From: Halovulum sp039190275
GTDB taxonomy: Bacteria; Pseudomonadota; Alphaproteobacteria; Rhodobacterales; Rhodobacteraceae
Length of the DNA stretch: 64,000 nt
Assembly: GCA_039190275.1 (NCBI GenBank)
Contig: JBCCYF010000005.1
Location: 1 to 64,000 of the forward strand
Reading direction: 5' to 3'
The notes below the pieces were generated by a model. That model was not told the origin of the DNA. It was given only the letters and a program-made list of their open reading frames with translations, and did no database searches. Position numbers and translations under genes: made by a program. Positions within the stretch are counted from its first letter, which is position 1. Every line of letters begins with the position of its first letter. Below, one piece after another: positions 33,020-42,213 of the stretch.

Positions 33020-34312
33020 ATGGCGAATGTATGCGTGGTGGGCGCTCAATGGGGTGACGAGGGCAAAGGCAAGATTGTCGACTGGCTATCGGAACGCGCC
33101 GATGTGATCGCGCGCTTTCAGGGCGGACATAACGCCGGGCACACGCTGGTTGTGAACGGGGAGGTGTACAAGCTTTCGCTGCTGCCATCGGGGATCGTCC
33201 GCGCGGGCAAACTGAGTGTCATTGGGAACGGCGTCGTCCTGGACCCCTGGGCGTTTGCGGCCGAGGTTGAAAAACTGCAGGGGCAGGGCGTCGACATTTC
33301 GCCCCGGACCCTGCTGATTGCCGAGAACACGCCGTTGATTCTGCCCTTGCATGGCGAGTTGGATCGCGCCCGTGAGACCAGCAACAACGTGGCCAAGATC
33401 GGCACCACGGGTCGAGGCATTGGTCCGGCCTATGAAGACAAGGTCGGGCGCCGATCGGTTCGCGTGGCGGACCTTGCCGATGAAGCGACGCTGGACCTGC
33501 GCCTGGATCGACTCATGACGCATCACGATGCCTTGCGGCGCGGGCTTGGGCTTTCGCCCGTCGATCGCGCCGAGCTCAAGTCGGCGCTGCTCGAGGTCGC
33601 GCCGCTGTTACTGGCCCATGCATCACCGGTCTGGCATGTCCTGGCGGAAAGGCGGCGCGCCGGGGATCGCATCCTGTTTGAAGGCGCGCAGGGTGCGCTG
33701 CTGGATGTGGACTTCGGCACCTATCCCTTCGTGACATCCTCGAACACCACGGCCGGCATGGCGGCGACCGGGACAGGTATGGGCCCGGATGCCGTGGATT
33801 TCACACTTGGGATCGTCAAAGCCTATACGACCCGCGTTGGTGAGGGTCCTTTTCCGGCGGAACTCACGGATGCGACCGGCCAGCTGTTGGGGGAACGCGG
33901 CCACGAATTCGGCACTGTGACCGGGCGGAAACGGCGCTGCGGATGGTTTGACGCTGTGCTGGTGCGCCAGACCTGCACGATTTCCGGTGTGTCGGGTATC
34001 GCGCTGACCAAGCTGGATGTGTTGGATGGGTTCGAGAGCTTGCAGATCTGCACAGGGTATCGGCTGGATGGTGCGCGGATCGACTACCTGCCCACCGCGG
34101 CGGAACAGCAGGCGCGGGTCGAGCCCATCTATGAAAGCCTTGAGGGCTGGTCCGAAACAACCGCCGGCGCGCGCAGCTGGGCAGATCTTCCCGCGCAGGC
34201 GATCAAATACGTCCGTCGGGTCGAAGAGTTGATCGGCTGTCCGGTGGCGCTACTTTCGACATCACCTGAGCGTGACGATACCATATTGGTGCGCGATCCT
34301 TTCGCCAACTAG
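33020..34312 (+). CDS. purA: Adenylosuccinate synthase
   Basis: 430 residues, the normal bacterial length. It joins IMP and aspartate with GTP hydrolysis in AMP synthesis. Signatures: VGAQWGDEGKGKIVDWLSE (catalytic aspartate and GTP loop), QGGHNAGHTLV (catalytic histidine), KIGTTGRGIGPAYEDKVGRR, TSSNTTAGMAATGTGMGP and GRKRRCGWFDAVLVRQT. The start is fixed by the family N-terminus and AGGCGACG just before the ATG. Followed at 13 bp by a DUF2842 gene. Confidence 0.97.
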   Translation: MANVCVVGAQWGDEGKGKIVDWLSERADVIARFQGGHNAGHTLVVNGEVYKLSLLPSGIVRAGKLSVIGNGVVLDPWAFAAEVEKLQGQGVDISPRTLLIAENTPLILPLHGELDRARETSNNVAKIGTTGRGIGPAYEDKVGRRSVRVADLADEATLDLRLDRLMTHHDALRRGLGLSPVDRAELKSALLEVAPLLLAHASPVWHVLAERRRAGDRILFEGAQGALLDVDFGTYPFVTSSNTTAGMAATGTGMGPDAVDFTLGIVKAYTTRVGEGPFPAELTDATGQLLGERGHEFGTVTGRKRRCGWFDAVLVRQTCTISGVSGIALTKLDVLDGFESLQICTGYRLDGARIDYLPTAAEQQARVEPIYESLEGWSETTAGARSWADLPAQAIKYVRRVEELIGCPVALLSTSPERDDTILVRDPFAN

Positions 34313-34325
34313 ACCGGACATCGCA

Positions 34326-34547
34326 ATGAACCTGAGTTACAAGACACGCAAGCGTCTGACGCTTCTGATCCTGTTGGTTGGTCTGCCCGTCTATCTGGTC
34401 GCCGCCGTGAGCCTGATCGCTCTGTTCGATCGCCCGCCGATCTGGCTTGAGTTGCTGATCTATGCGGGGCTGGGCGTGCTCTGGGCACTCCCGTTCAAGG
34501 CAGTATTTCGCGGTGTGGGGAAGGCAGATCCTGACCAGCAGGGGTGA
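34326..34547 (+). CDS. DUF2842 small membrane protein
   Basis: 73 residues with two predicted helices (LTLLILLVGLPVYLVAAVSL and LELLIYAGLGVLWALPF) joined by a short loop, then the positively charged KAVFRGVGKADPD. DUF2842 is a small alphaproteobacterial inner-membrane family of unknown function. It begins 13 bp after purA and is probably co-transcribed. Confidence 0.85.
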   Translation: MNLSYKTRKRLTLLILLVGLPVYLVAAVSLIALFDRPPIWLELLIYAGLGVLWALPFKAVFRGVGKADPDQQG

Positions 34548-34599
34548 CAGGCGCGGGTGTGATAGCCATATCAGGCGCATCAGCCATTGGAGTGACGTT

Positions 34600-35064
34600 A
34601 TGAGAATCCCGCTGGCCGTTGGTGCCGTTTGTATGATGCTAAGCCCCGTTCGCGCCGAAGTGATCGGCGATGTGGATACCGCTTTCAAACTTCTCGGCGC
34701 CAACCACAAGATCGTTGTCGAAGCGTTCGACGACCCCTCGGTGAGCGGTGTCAGCTGCTTTGTCAGCCGCGCGAAAACCGGTGGTATTTCGGGCTCGCTG
34801 GGGCTCGCCGAAGACACGTCGGATGCCTCCATCGCCTGCCGCCAAACCGGTCCGATTGAGGTTTCTGCCGAGATCGAGGATGGCGAGGAGGTTTTTGGGC
34901 GCCGCGCCTCGGTGCTGTTCAAGCGCATTCAGGTCGTACGGTTCTACGACGAAACCCGCCAAACACTGGTTTATCTCACATACTCGGATCGGCTGATCGA
35001 CGGTTCGCCCAAAAACGCGATTTCCGCGGTTGTTATCCGGCCGTGGGAAAGTGACGGATCATAG
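34600..35064 (+). CDS. creA: CreA family exported protein
   Basis: 154 residues with an N-terminal signal sequence (MRIPLAVGAVCMMLSPVRAE). The mature part matches CreA: GDVDTAFKLLGANHKIVVEA, FDDPSVSGVSCFVSRAKTGG, EDTSDASIACRQTGPI and RRASVLFKRIQVVRFYD; the two cysteines (GVSCFV, IACRQ) may form a disulfide. CreA is widespread in proteobacteria and has no established function. GGAGTGAC precedes the chosen ATG. No creBCD genes are present. Confidence 0.85.
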   Translation: MRIPLAVGAVCMMLSPVRAEVIGDVDTAFKLLGANHKIVVEAFDDPSVSGVSCFVSRAKTGGISGSLGLAEDTSDASIACRQTGPIEVSAEIEDGEEVFGRRASVLFKRIQVVRFYDETRQTLVYLTYSDRLIDGSPKNAISAVVIRPWESDGS

Positions 35065-35171
35065 ACCGCCCCGCCCATGGGTCTGTTCCCGAAGGATCGG
35101 TATGTCAGACGCATGCATAGTTCGGGCGTCGTATCGCGGGCGCGGGGACGCCTCAAGTGTGAAGTTTTGCG

Positions 35172-35261
35172 CCTTTTGCAGGAAGTGTCCCGAACCATCT
35201 AACGCGTTGAAATCCTTGTTTTCAGACCGCGCTATGTGGTTCGGGTAGAGAGCAAAACGCC
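35172..35261 (+). repeat. Dispersed intergenic repeat, copy B (degenerate)
   Basis: Core TAACGCGTTGAAATCCTTG at 35200-35218, followed by TTTTCAGACCGCG and AGCAAAACGCC, which align with the right arm of copies A and C with many changes. Lies between convergent creA and the acidic-protein gene. Confidence 0.55.
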
Positions 35262-37535
35262 TTACAGCGCACCTTCTTCAAAGTCGTCCTGCGGCATGTC
35301 CTCGCCAAAGACGGCACTGTAGCGTGCGCGCGCTTCCGGCGACATGCTGAACTGTCCTGCCTCAACACGGATCAGATCTCCGCTGCGGACCAGCTTGCCA
35401 AAGGCCTTGATCTTGGTTTCGGCGGTCAGGGGTGTGTCGCCTGCCAGAGTCTTGACCATGTCCATAATGTCGTTCCGGGACACAGTCGCCCGATCCTCAA
35501 CCAGAATCAGGAAGGCCGAGGCCGCCCCCATTAGTTCGGGCAAGGTGGTCGCGCCGATCTTGCGAGCGAAACCGCGCGGGGTGAACTCATCGTCTTCACC
35601 GGGGATGGGGTCGAGGTTGAAGACAGGTCCGGCGTTTGACTTGACTGGCTTGGTAAAGCTGGAGTGCAGCCGGTCCTCGATCGACGGGCCCTCGGCCTTG
35701 CGGGCGCGGTCCGCCGCCGCGGCATCCGCCTCGGGGGTTTCCTCCGATTTACCTGTCAGCAGGCCCCGAAGGCCGCCCAACGCGCTCTCCGGTTCGGCGT
35801 CCTGATTTGCCGGTCGCGGCGCTGATGGCGTCCCGTCGTTGGCGTTTGGTTGGATAACGCGCAAAATACCGCCCCTCGGGGAGGCATCCACTTGGTCAGC
35901 TTCCGTCTCTTCCGGCGGCTGTGTCTGATCAAATTCGGATGCCGATGGCTTGCTCGCGTCGCCCAGTATCGACGGTGATGGGGGGGCATCCCCCTCGTCC
36001 GGACCACCGCGTTTGAACATCGCACCCAGCGCCCGCAGGGGTCCGCCGGTCTGGGCGGGCTCGACCTCCGTCGACGGCGGGGCCGCGTTGGCTTGCTCCG
36101 GCGACAGGCTCGAGCGAAGCTCGGATAAGTCGAGGTCGTCGGGAATTTCCGCCGGCGGTTTCTTGGCTTTGAGTTTAAAGAGAACCTTGGTTTCCGGCTT
36201 TTCAGCAACGCTGTCGATAAATGACGGTTCCTCGGGCGAAAGCTCGGTTTCCTCCTCCCCGTCTTCCCGGGCCAGCTCGGGACCCAGACGCAAAGCATCG
36301 GCGTGTTCGCCCGGGTTCGGGCGCAGCGTCAGTACATCCGCGGGTGTCTTTCCGTCTTCGATGTCGTCATCGGATTGGGGGCTACGGATATGCGGAGCAT
36401 AGGGTTCCTGCGACTCTTCTGCCGATCCCAGACCGTTGGCAAGGTCCTCAAGCAGCGCATCGTCCCCCTCCATGGCCGCATCTTCCAGCGCAACATCATC
36501 GGCCAGAGCATCCATTTCATCCAGATCCTGGATAGTATCCGGATTGTCGGTGTGCCCGTTCGCGTCTGCCGGGTCGACAGCGAAGTCCCCCAAGGCAAGG
36601 CTGCGAATAAGATCTTCATCAGATGTGGTCGTCTCGGGCGGTTCGACATCGGTGTCGGCACCTTCAGCGAAGGCCTCGACGGCTGCCGGGGTGTCATCCC
36701 CCTCGCCGGTCGCGTCATTCCATTGGTCGGAGTTTGCGTCGGTATTCGGTTTCTCAGGCGATGGCGTAAAGTAGAAATCTTCGGACGCGCTATCCAGTAT
36801 GGCCGCCTTTTGATCCGCTTCATCTGCGGTGTCGAAGTCTGGTTCCTCCTCCGGCGTGTGATCTTCGTGCTCGGCTGCCACGTCATATTCAGGCGCGCCG
36901 TCAGCATCTTCCATCAACTCGGTACCGGCTGCGTCGTTCTCGTACCGGCCATCATCATCCATCGACAGGTCGGTTCCGGGACCTTCGTCGGCAACGCTCT
37001 CGTCTTGGTCGTGGTCACCTTCGTCGTCGAACGACGCATCGTCAGGGGCACCTTCATGCACGTCTTCGGCGGTCTCTTCCTCATCCGGGGCCGTGTCCAA
37101 CCGGTCATGCAGTTCGTGTGCATCGGCATCATGATGCTCAACATCGATGTCTTCTCCGACATCGACGCCATCACGAAGTTCAGTGACTTCAGGTTTGGCA
37201 TCCTCTGCGCTGTCGATACCATCGGCCGGCGCTTCGTCTGTCTGGTCTGCAATTGCCGCGGGTGCGATATCTTTACCGTCTGCCGTCAAGTTCCTGACAT
37301 AGACGCCGCCCGCGATCGGTGTGATCTGTATCTCGGTATGATCCTTGCCGCCCAACACCTCGCGAAGGTGCTGAAAATCGTCGATCTCATCGTATTTGCC
37401 GAACGAGGGATCCTCCTCGGCCATGTCCTGAAAGTATGCGACTACCCGTTGCATAACTGAGAACGGGTGGTCATACCCTTCGATCACACAGGCAAAGCTG
37501 CCAAAGGAAACAGCCAGCTTTTTACTCTCGGTCAT
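35262..37535 (-). CDS. Large acidic, largely disordered protein with conserved ends
   Basis: 757 residues. The first 75 or so form a compact conserved-looking domain (LAVSFGSFACVIEGYDHPFS, VMQRVVAYFQDMAEEDPSFG) common in Rhodobacterales proteins. About residues 85-640 are low complexity, dominated by Asp, Glu, Ala and Pro with almost no hydrophobic clusters. The last 100 residues are ordered again and look like a helical or winged-helix domain (ATTLPELMGAASAFLILVED, DTPLTAETKIKAFGKLV). No signal peptide or membrane helix, so cytoplasmic. The layout suggests a scaffold or tether joining two binding modules. Function unknown; homologues are sometimes labelled chemotaxis proteins without support. 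Confidence 0.75.
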   Translation of the reverse strand: MTESKKLAVSFGSFACVIEGYDHPFSVMQRVVAYFQDMAEEDPSFGKYDEIDDFQHLREVLGGKDHTEIQITPIAGGVYVRNLTADGKDIAPAAIADQTDEAPADGIDSAEDAKPEVTELRDGVDVGEDIDVEHHDADAHELHDRLDTAPDEEETAEDVHEGAPDDASFDDEGDHDQDESVADEGPGTDLSMDDDGRYENDAAGTELMEDADGAPEYDVAAEHEDHTPEEEPDFDTADEADQKAAILDSASEDFYFTPSPEKPNTDANSDQWNDATGEGDDTPAAVEAFAEGADTDVEPPETTTSDEDLIRSLALGDFAVDPADANGHTDNPDTIQDLDEMDALADDVALEDAAMEGDDALLEDLANGLGSAEESQEPYAPHIRSPQSDDDIEDGKTPADVLTLRPNPGEHADALRLGPELAREDGEEETELSPEEPSFIDSVAEKPETKVLFKLKAKKPPAEIPDDLDLSELRSSLSPEQANAAPPSTEVEPAQTGGPLRALGAMFKRGGPDEGDAPPSPSILGDASKPSASEFDQTQPPEETEADQVDASPRGGILRVIQPNANDGTPSAPRPANQDAEPESALGGLRGLLTGKSEETPEADAAAADRARKAEGPSIEDRLHSSFTKPVKSNAGPVFNLDPIPGEDDEFTPRGFARKIGATTLPELMGAASAFLILVEDRATVSRNDIMDMVKTLAGDTPLTAETKIKAFGKLVRSGDLIRVEAGQFSMSPEARARYSAVFGEDMPQDDFEEGAL

Positions 37536-37654
37536 CCTACCCTCCTCGAGCCGGGATGCGGCATTTGTGTCACTTTTCGGTACAGCCTAACCAGAGATAC
37601 CTGCCCGGACCTCACAACTCGCCGGGAAACCGCCGACAGGATACGATAACAATT

Positions 37655-38329
37655 ATGAGCAGAGTACTAATTAATAGTCCGAGTTCTGTGACCCTTATCG
37701 GTGGCGGCGCGGTGCGTCGGGCGGTTTTTGACACCGCACTCCGCCATGCACCGGTACTTGTTGCGGCCGATGGCGGCGCCGACACGGCCCAAAGCTTTGG
37801 CCAAAGTCCTACCGCGATCATCGGTGATCTCGATTCAATAGATAATCTTGAATATTGGCAGAATTCGGACGTACCGGTGCACAGGGTCGACGATCAGGAT
37901 ACCACGGATTTTGAGAAATGTATGGAGCTGATTAGCGCGCCGCTGATCCTGGGGGTCGGCTTCCTCGGTGCGCGTACGGACCACACCCTGGCCGCCCTGA
38001 GTACGTTGATGAAGTTTGCCCCGAAACCGGTCATACTGCTTGGAGAAAAGGACCTTGTGTTCTTTGCGCCGCCCGCGTTCGACCTGAGGGTGCCAACGGG
38101 AAGTCCGGTTTCGCTTTTTCCGCTGGTGCCGGTGCGCGGCACCCATTCAAAGGGTCTCGAATGGTCGGTTGACGGTCTGCTGATGTCTCCCGGCGACAAG
38201 GTCGGAACATCCAATCGCATGATGGGGCCACAATTGGAGTTGGCTTTTGATGCACCGGGCCTGCTGGTGATTCTGCCTTTGTTAACCCTCGGCGATGTGG
38301 CGCGTATGCTCAGCACTCAGGCACGTTGA
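37655..38329 (+). CDS. thiN: Thiamine diphosphokinase
   Basis: 224 residues of the thiamine pyrophosphokinase family, which transfers pyrophosphate from ATP to thiamine. Catalytic-domain motifs: VAADGGADTAQSFG, AIIGDLDSID (metal aspartates), DDQDTTDFEKCMEL and GFLGARTDHTLAALSTL; the C-terminal B1-binding domain has HSKGLEWSVDG and GTSNRMM. The ATG 37655 aligns with the family N-terminus. Its 3' end overlaps that of sdaA on the opposite strand by 20 bp. No TPP riboswitch was seen upstream. Confidence 0.88.
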   Translation: MSRVLINSPSSVTLIGGGAVRRAVFDTALRHAPVLVAADGGADTAQSFGQSPTAIIGDLDSIDNLEYWQNSDVPVHRVDDQDTTDFEKCMELISAPLILGVGFLGARTDHTLAALSTLMKFAPKPVILLGEKDLVFFAPPAFDLRVPTGSPVSLFPLVPVRGTHSKGLEWSVDGLLMSPGDKVGTSNRMMGPQLELAFDAPGLLVILPLLTLGDVARMLSTQAR

Positions 38330-39701
38330 CAGCCAGGCCACCTTGCGAGGTTTCCTTGTATTTGGTGCTCATGTCCCGCCCCGTCTGCCGCATGGTTTCG
38401 ACACAGGCATCCAGCGATACCAGGTGTTGGCCATCCCCCCGCAGGCTGATCGATGCGGCCGAGACCGCCTTTATGGCGCCCAGCCCATTACGCTCGATGC
38501 AAGGGGCCTGAACCAGACCCCGAATCGGATCACAGGTCATGCCCAGGTGATGCTCAAGGGCGATCTCGGCAGCGTTTTCGACCTGTTCGGGCGTGCCGCC
38601 CAGTATGGCGCAAAGACCGGCCGCCGCCATCGCAGAAGCAGAGCCGACCTCGCCTTGGCAGCCGACCTCCGCGCCGGAAATCGACGCGTTTGTCTTGATC
38701 AGCCCACCGATGGCTGCGGCGGTCAGGATAAACTCGGGGATCTTGGAGGTCTGCGCACCTGGCACATGCGCGAGATAATACTTAAGCGTGGCCGGAACCA
38801 CGCCAGCCGCCCCATTGGTGGGGGCGGTGACCACCTGGCCGCCCGCCGCATTAACCTCGTTTACGGCCATGGCATAGACCGATATCCAGTCGTTGATTGT
38901 GTGCGGTGCGGGCTGGTTCTGGCCGCGCTCGGCGACCAGAGCCAGGTGGATCGTGCGCGCCCGGCGGCGCAGATTGAGCCCGCCGGGCAGCACGCCACTG
39001 TCGCTCAGGCCCCGGGTGATAGAGCCGTCCATAACGTCCCACAAACGGCCAATGATGGTGTCCAGCTCCGCTCCAATGCCGCGTGCCGCCTCGTTCTCGC
39101 GTTTCATCTGCGCGATGCTCAATCCTGACTGTCGGGCGCGCCGCACCATCTCGGCCGCTGTCGTGAACGGGTAGGGGATTGGCTGCGGCGCACCGGTTTC
39201 GCCGGCTGTGGTCAGTTCACGTTCGGTCAGAACAAACCCGCCACCCACGGAGTAATACACCTCACGTGCATATGTGGCGTCCCTGTTATCAAGCGCCGTG
39301 AGCACCATTCCGTTGGCATGGCCCTCAAGCGGTGGGCCATAGTCAAAAATGATGTCCTGCTCTGGTGAAAACCGAAGCTCAGCCAATCCGGGGGGCGTGA
39401 TCCGTCCGGACTGCGCAACGTCAGCGAGCACAGCCTCGGCCTGATCAGCGTCGAATGCGTCCGGTCGGAACCCCGCCAGCCCCAGGACGACGGCGCGATC
39501 GGTGGCATGTCCCTTGCCGGTAAAGGCAAGCGACCCGTGCAATTGGCACTGCAGCCGGCTAAGCCGCCCCGCCCCTGGAATAACCTCCCGTCCGTCACGT
39601 AGCAGGTCCAGAAAGCGTGCGGCGGCCAGCATGGGCCCCATTGTATGGGAGCTTGACGGCCCGACGCCGATCTTAAATATGTCCGTGACGCTCAGATACA
39701 C
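38310..39701 (-). CDS. sdaA: L-serine ammonia-lyase, single-chain type
   Basis: 463 residues. Iron-sulfur serine dehydratase that deaminates L-serine to pyruvate. The beta domain starts VTDIFKIGVGPSSSHTMGPM; the alpha domain has VVTAPTNGAAGVVPATLKYY, ISGAEVGCQGEVGSASAMAA and HHLGMTCDPIRGLVQAPCIE, with the three cysteines that bind the [4Fe-4S] cluster (GCQGE, TCDP, PCIERN). GTG at 39701 is chosen because GGAG is 9 bases upstream and the family N-terminus begins there. Divergent from rpiA. Serine formed from sarcosine-derived glycine could feed it. Confidence 0.93.
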   Translation of the reverse strand: MYLSVTDIFKIGVGPSSSHTMGPMLAAARFLDLLRDGREVIPGAGRLSRLQCQLHGSLAFTGKGHATDRAVVLGLAGFRPDAFDADQAEAVLADVAQSGRITPPGLAELRFSPEQDIIFDYGPPLEGHANGMVLTALDNRDATYAREVYYSVGGGFVLTERELTTAGETGAPQPIPYPFTTAAEMVRRARQSGLSIAQMKRENEAARGIGAELDTIIGRLWDVMDGSITRGLSDSGVLPGGLNLRRRARTIHLALVAERGQNQPAPHTINDWISVYAMAVNEVNAAGGQVVTAPTNGAAGVVPATLKYYLAHVPGAQTSKIPEFILTAAAIGGLIKTNASISGAEVGCQGEVGSASAMAAAGLCAILGGTPEQVENAAEIALEHHLGMTCDPIRGLVQAPCIERNGLGAIKAVSAASISLRGDGQHLVSLDACVETMRQTGRDMSTKYKETSQGGLAVNVPEC

Positions 39702-39977
39702 CCGGTTTGCTCCTGCCTGTCTGCCGCCTTCTTGACGGGGGCAGCCGGAAGTGGCTGTGCCGGGCGCGACATCGGAATGCTGATATCCGTCTTTCACGTC
39801 AGATACGACTGTGTAAACGGCACAGTCCCGGGCGGCGGGCCGTTTTTCCGTCGGTTTTGGCAGACCATGTATGCGCCCTGGCAATATTAGGTCGCAAACA
39901 TGCGAATATCCCTCGAACACGGGTTTGATTACGCCTATAAGCGCGAAAATCGAATGACTGAACACCAAGGATTGCCA

Positions 39978-40763
39978 ATGCGGCAGGGACTGGACCCGAC
40001 AGATCGGGCGAAACTGACCTCAGCTTACTACGCGATGCGGCTTGTGGAAGACGGGATGGCCTTGGGTTTGGGCACCGGGTCAACCGCCGCTTGGCTGGTG
40101 AAATTGTTGGGCGCACGCAAACATATCGAGGGTCTGAACATCGAAACGGTGTCCACCTCTGAGGCGACCGAGGCGCTGGCGCGGGAAGTTGGTCTGGCCA
40201 CCACTCGGCTGGACGAAGCCGAGTACCTGGACCTAACCATCGACGGCGCAGATGAGTTCGACCCGATGCTGAGTCTGATCAAGGGGGCGGGCGGCGCGCT
40301 TCTGCGGGAAAAAATCGTGGCAACCGCCTCGGAACGGATGGTGGTGATTTCCGACCTCAGCAAACAGGTCAAGCAACTGGGGCAATTCCCACTTCCGGTC
40401 GAGGTTGTGCAGTTCGGCGTGGAGGTGACCGCAAATATGATCCGCGAGCGTTTGGCAGGCGCGGATGTTGCAGACGACCGCATGGAGTTGCGGCAGCGGA
40501 ATGATGCGCCCTATGTTACGGATGAAGGGCATTTCCTTCTGGATCTGTACCTGGAACAAATCGGCGACGTGGACGCGCTCTCGGCTGAGCTTTTGTCCGT
40601 GCCCGGGGTCGTTGAAACAGGGCTGTTTGTCGATATCGCAGACACGGTGATCGTCGGCGCGCCCACCGGCGAAGCGCAAATGATCCGTGTGGATGAACAG
40701 CCCGAGGTCCACGACGATCTTGACGAGGAGCGGTTAAACGCCTTTCTGGCGCATATCGGCTGA
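39978..40763 (+). CDS. rpiA: Ribose-5-phosphate isomerase A
   Basis: 261 residues. Interconverts ribose 5-phosphate and ribulose 5-phosphate in the pentose phosphate pathway. Family motifs: GLGTGSTAAWLVKLLG (phosphate loop), DLTIDGADEFDPMLSLIKGA (catalytic aspartates), GGALLREKIVATAS (catalytic glutamate in LLREK) and DEGHFLLDL. ATG 39978 is preferred because CAAGGA lies 8 bases before it; an in-frame ATG at 39954 is possible. Followed at 17 bp by gor. Confidence 0.94.
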   Translation: MRQGLDPTDRAKLTSAYYAMRLVEDGMALGLGTGSTAAWLVKLLGARKHIEGLNIETVSTSEATEALAREVGLATTRLDEAEYLDLTIDGADEFDPMLSLIKGAGGALLREKIVATASERMVVISDLSKQVKQLGQFPLPVEVVQFGVEVTANMIRERLAGADVADDRMELRQRNDAPYVTDEGHFLLDLYLEQIGDVDALSAELLSVPGVVETGLFVDIADTVIVGAPTGEAQMIRVDEQPEVHDDLDEERLNAFLAHIG

Positions 40764-40780
40764 CGAAGGAACCGCCTGCA

Positions 40781-42136
40781 ATGTCGGATTTTGAATATGA
40801 CCTCTTTGTCATCGGTGGCGGTTCCGGCGGCGTCCGTGCGGCGCGCTGGGCGGCGATGACGGGCGCGAGAGTAGGGCTTTGCGAAGAGTTTCGCTTTGGC
40901 GGTACTTGCGTGATCCGCGGCTGTGTTCCCAAGAAGCTAATGGTGTTTGCGTCGGGCTTTTCCGAGGTAGTCGAGGACGCGTCGGGTTTTGGCTGGTCGC
41001 ACACCGGCAGCACGTTCGACTGGCCGTTCTTCATTGGCAAGAAAGATCGCGAAATCGATCGGCTGGAAAGTGTCTATCAAACCAATCTTGAGAAAGTTGG
41101 TGTCCGGACCTATCGCGCGCGCGGCATGTTGACTGATCCTCACACGATAAAGCTTTCGACTGGCGAGCGGTTTCGGGCCAAGCACATACTGGTCGCCACA
41201 GGCGGTGCCCCCTTCGCGCCTGACCTGCCGGGGATCGAGCATGTGATTACATCGAACGACATCTTCCACCTTGAAACACAACCCGAGCGGATGCTTATCG
41301 TCGGCGGCGGCTACATCGCCTGCGAGTTTGCGGGGATCATGAATGGCCTGGGAACGCAGGTGACCCAGTTCTACCGGGGCGCCCAGATTCTGCGTGGGTT
41401 TGACGACGAAGTCCGCGGGCATATCGCTGAGGAGATGCGGAAAAAGGGTATTGACCTGCATGTCGGTCGGGACTTGGTCTCGATCACCAAAACGCCGGAT
41501 GGGCTTGAGGTGAAATGTACCGATGGAACGATCAGTACCTATGATCAGATCCTTTACGCTACGGGGCGAAAGCCGAATACTGCGGGCATTGGGCTAGAGG
41601 CCGTGGGGGTTAAACTAGATCGTTTCGGAGCAGTGACGGTTGACGAATACTCGCAGACCGCGGTGCCGTCGATCTATGCCATCGGGGATGTGACCAACCG
41701 TGTGAACCTGACCCCCGTGGCTATCCGCGAGGGAATGGCGTTTAGCGACACGGTCTTTAAGGGCATTCCCACGCCGGTCGATCACAAACTGATCCCGACG
41801 GCGGTTTTTACACAGCCCGAGATCGGGACCATCGGACTGACGCAGGAAGAGGCGCGGGAAACCCGCGAAATTGAAGTATATCGCGCGACCTTTCGCCCTA
41901 TGTTTCACGCCTTTGCGGGCCGCGATCAACGGATGCTGATGAAACTGGTCGTGGACAAATCATCGCGCACAGTGCTGGGTGTGCATATAGTGGGTCCCGC
42001 CGCGGGCGAGATGATCCAAATGGTCGGTATCGCGGTGAAGATGGGGGCAACAAAAGAGGACTTCGACCGCACTATGGCGGTTCACCCGACGGCGGCTGAG
42101 GAACTCGTCACGATGCGGGACCCGCTTCCGGGATAA
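40781..42136 (+). CDS. gor: Glutathione-disulfide reductase
   Basis: 451 residues of the class I disulfide oxidoreductase family, reducing oxidised glutathione with NADPH and FAD. FAD motif DLFVIGGGSGGVRAARWAA; redox-active cysteines C43 and C48 in GGTCVIRGCVPKKL; NADPH motif IVGGGYIACEFAG; second FAD motif IYAIGDVTNRVNLTPVA; dimer-interface catalytic histidine in MAVHPTAAEELVTM. Very likely co-transcribed with rpiA and linked to redox homeostasis. Confidence 0.95.
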   Translation: MSDFEYDLFVIGGGSGGVRAARWAAMTGARVGLCEEFRFGGTCVIRGCVPKKLMVFASGFSEVVEDASGFGWSHTGSTFDWPFFIGKKDREIDRLESVYQTNLEKVGVRTYRARGMLTDPHTIKLSTGERFRAKHILVATGGAPFAPDLPGIEHVITSNDIFHLETQPERMLIVGGGYIACEFAGIMNGLGTQVTQFYRGAQILRGFDDEVRGHIAEEMRKKGIDLHVGRDLVSITKTPDGLEVKCTDGTISTYDQILYATGRKPNTAGIGLEAVGVKLDRFGAVTVDEYSQTAVPSIYAIGDVTNRVNLTPVAIREGMAFSDTVFKGIPTPVDHKLIPTAVFTQPEIGTIGLTQEEARETREIEVYRATFRPMFHAFAGRDQRMLMKLVVDKSSRTVLGVHIVGPAAGEMIQMVGIAVKMGATKEDFDRTMAVHPTAAEELVTMRDPLPG

Positions 42137-42213
42137 CCTTGAATTTCAACCCTGACCCTACACTTAAGGGGCAGGTTTCGGTGGATGTAACGACAAGAAG
42201 GTATAACAGGCGC

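Noticed and set aside
35262..37535. Long plus-strand frames opposite the acidic protein (for example 36303-37460)
   Set aside because: Mirror of a low-complexity Asp/Glu-rich coding strand; no start context and no domain.
39808..39826. ACTGTG-7-CACAGT inverted repeat between sdaA and rpiA
   Set aside because: Only six base pairs, no matching regulator in the window; likely chance.
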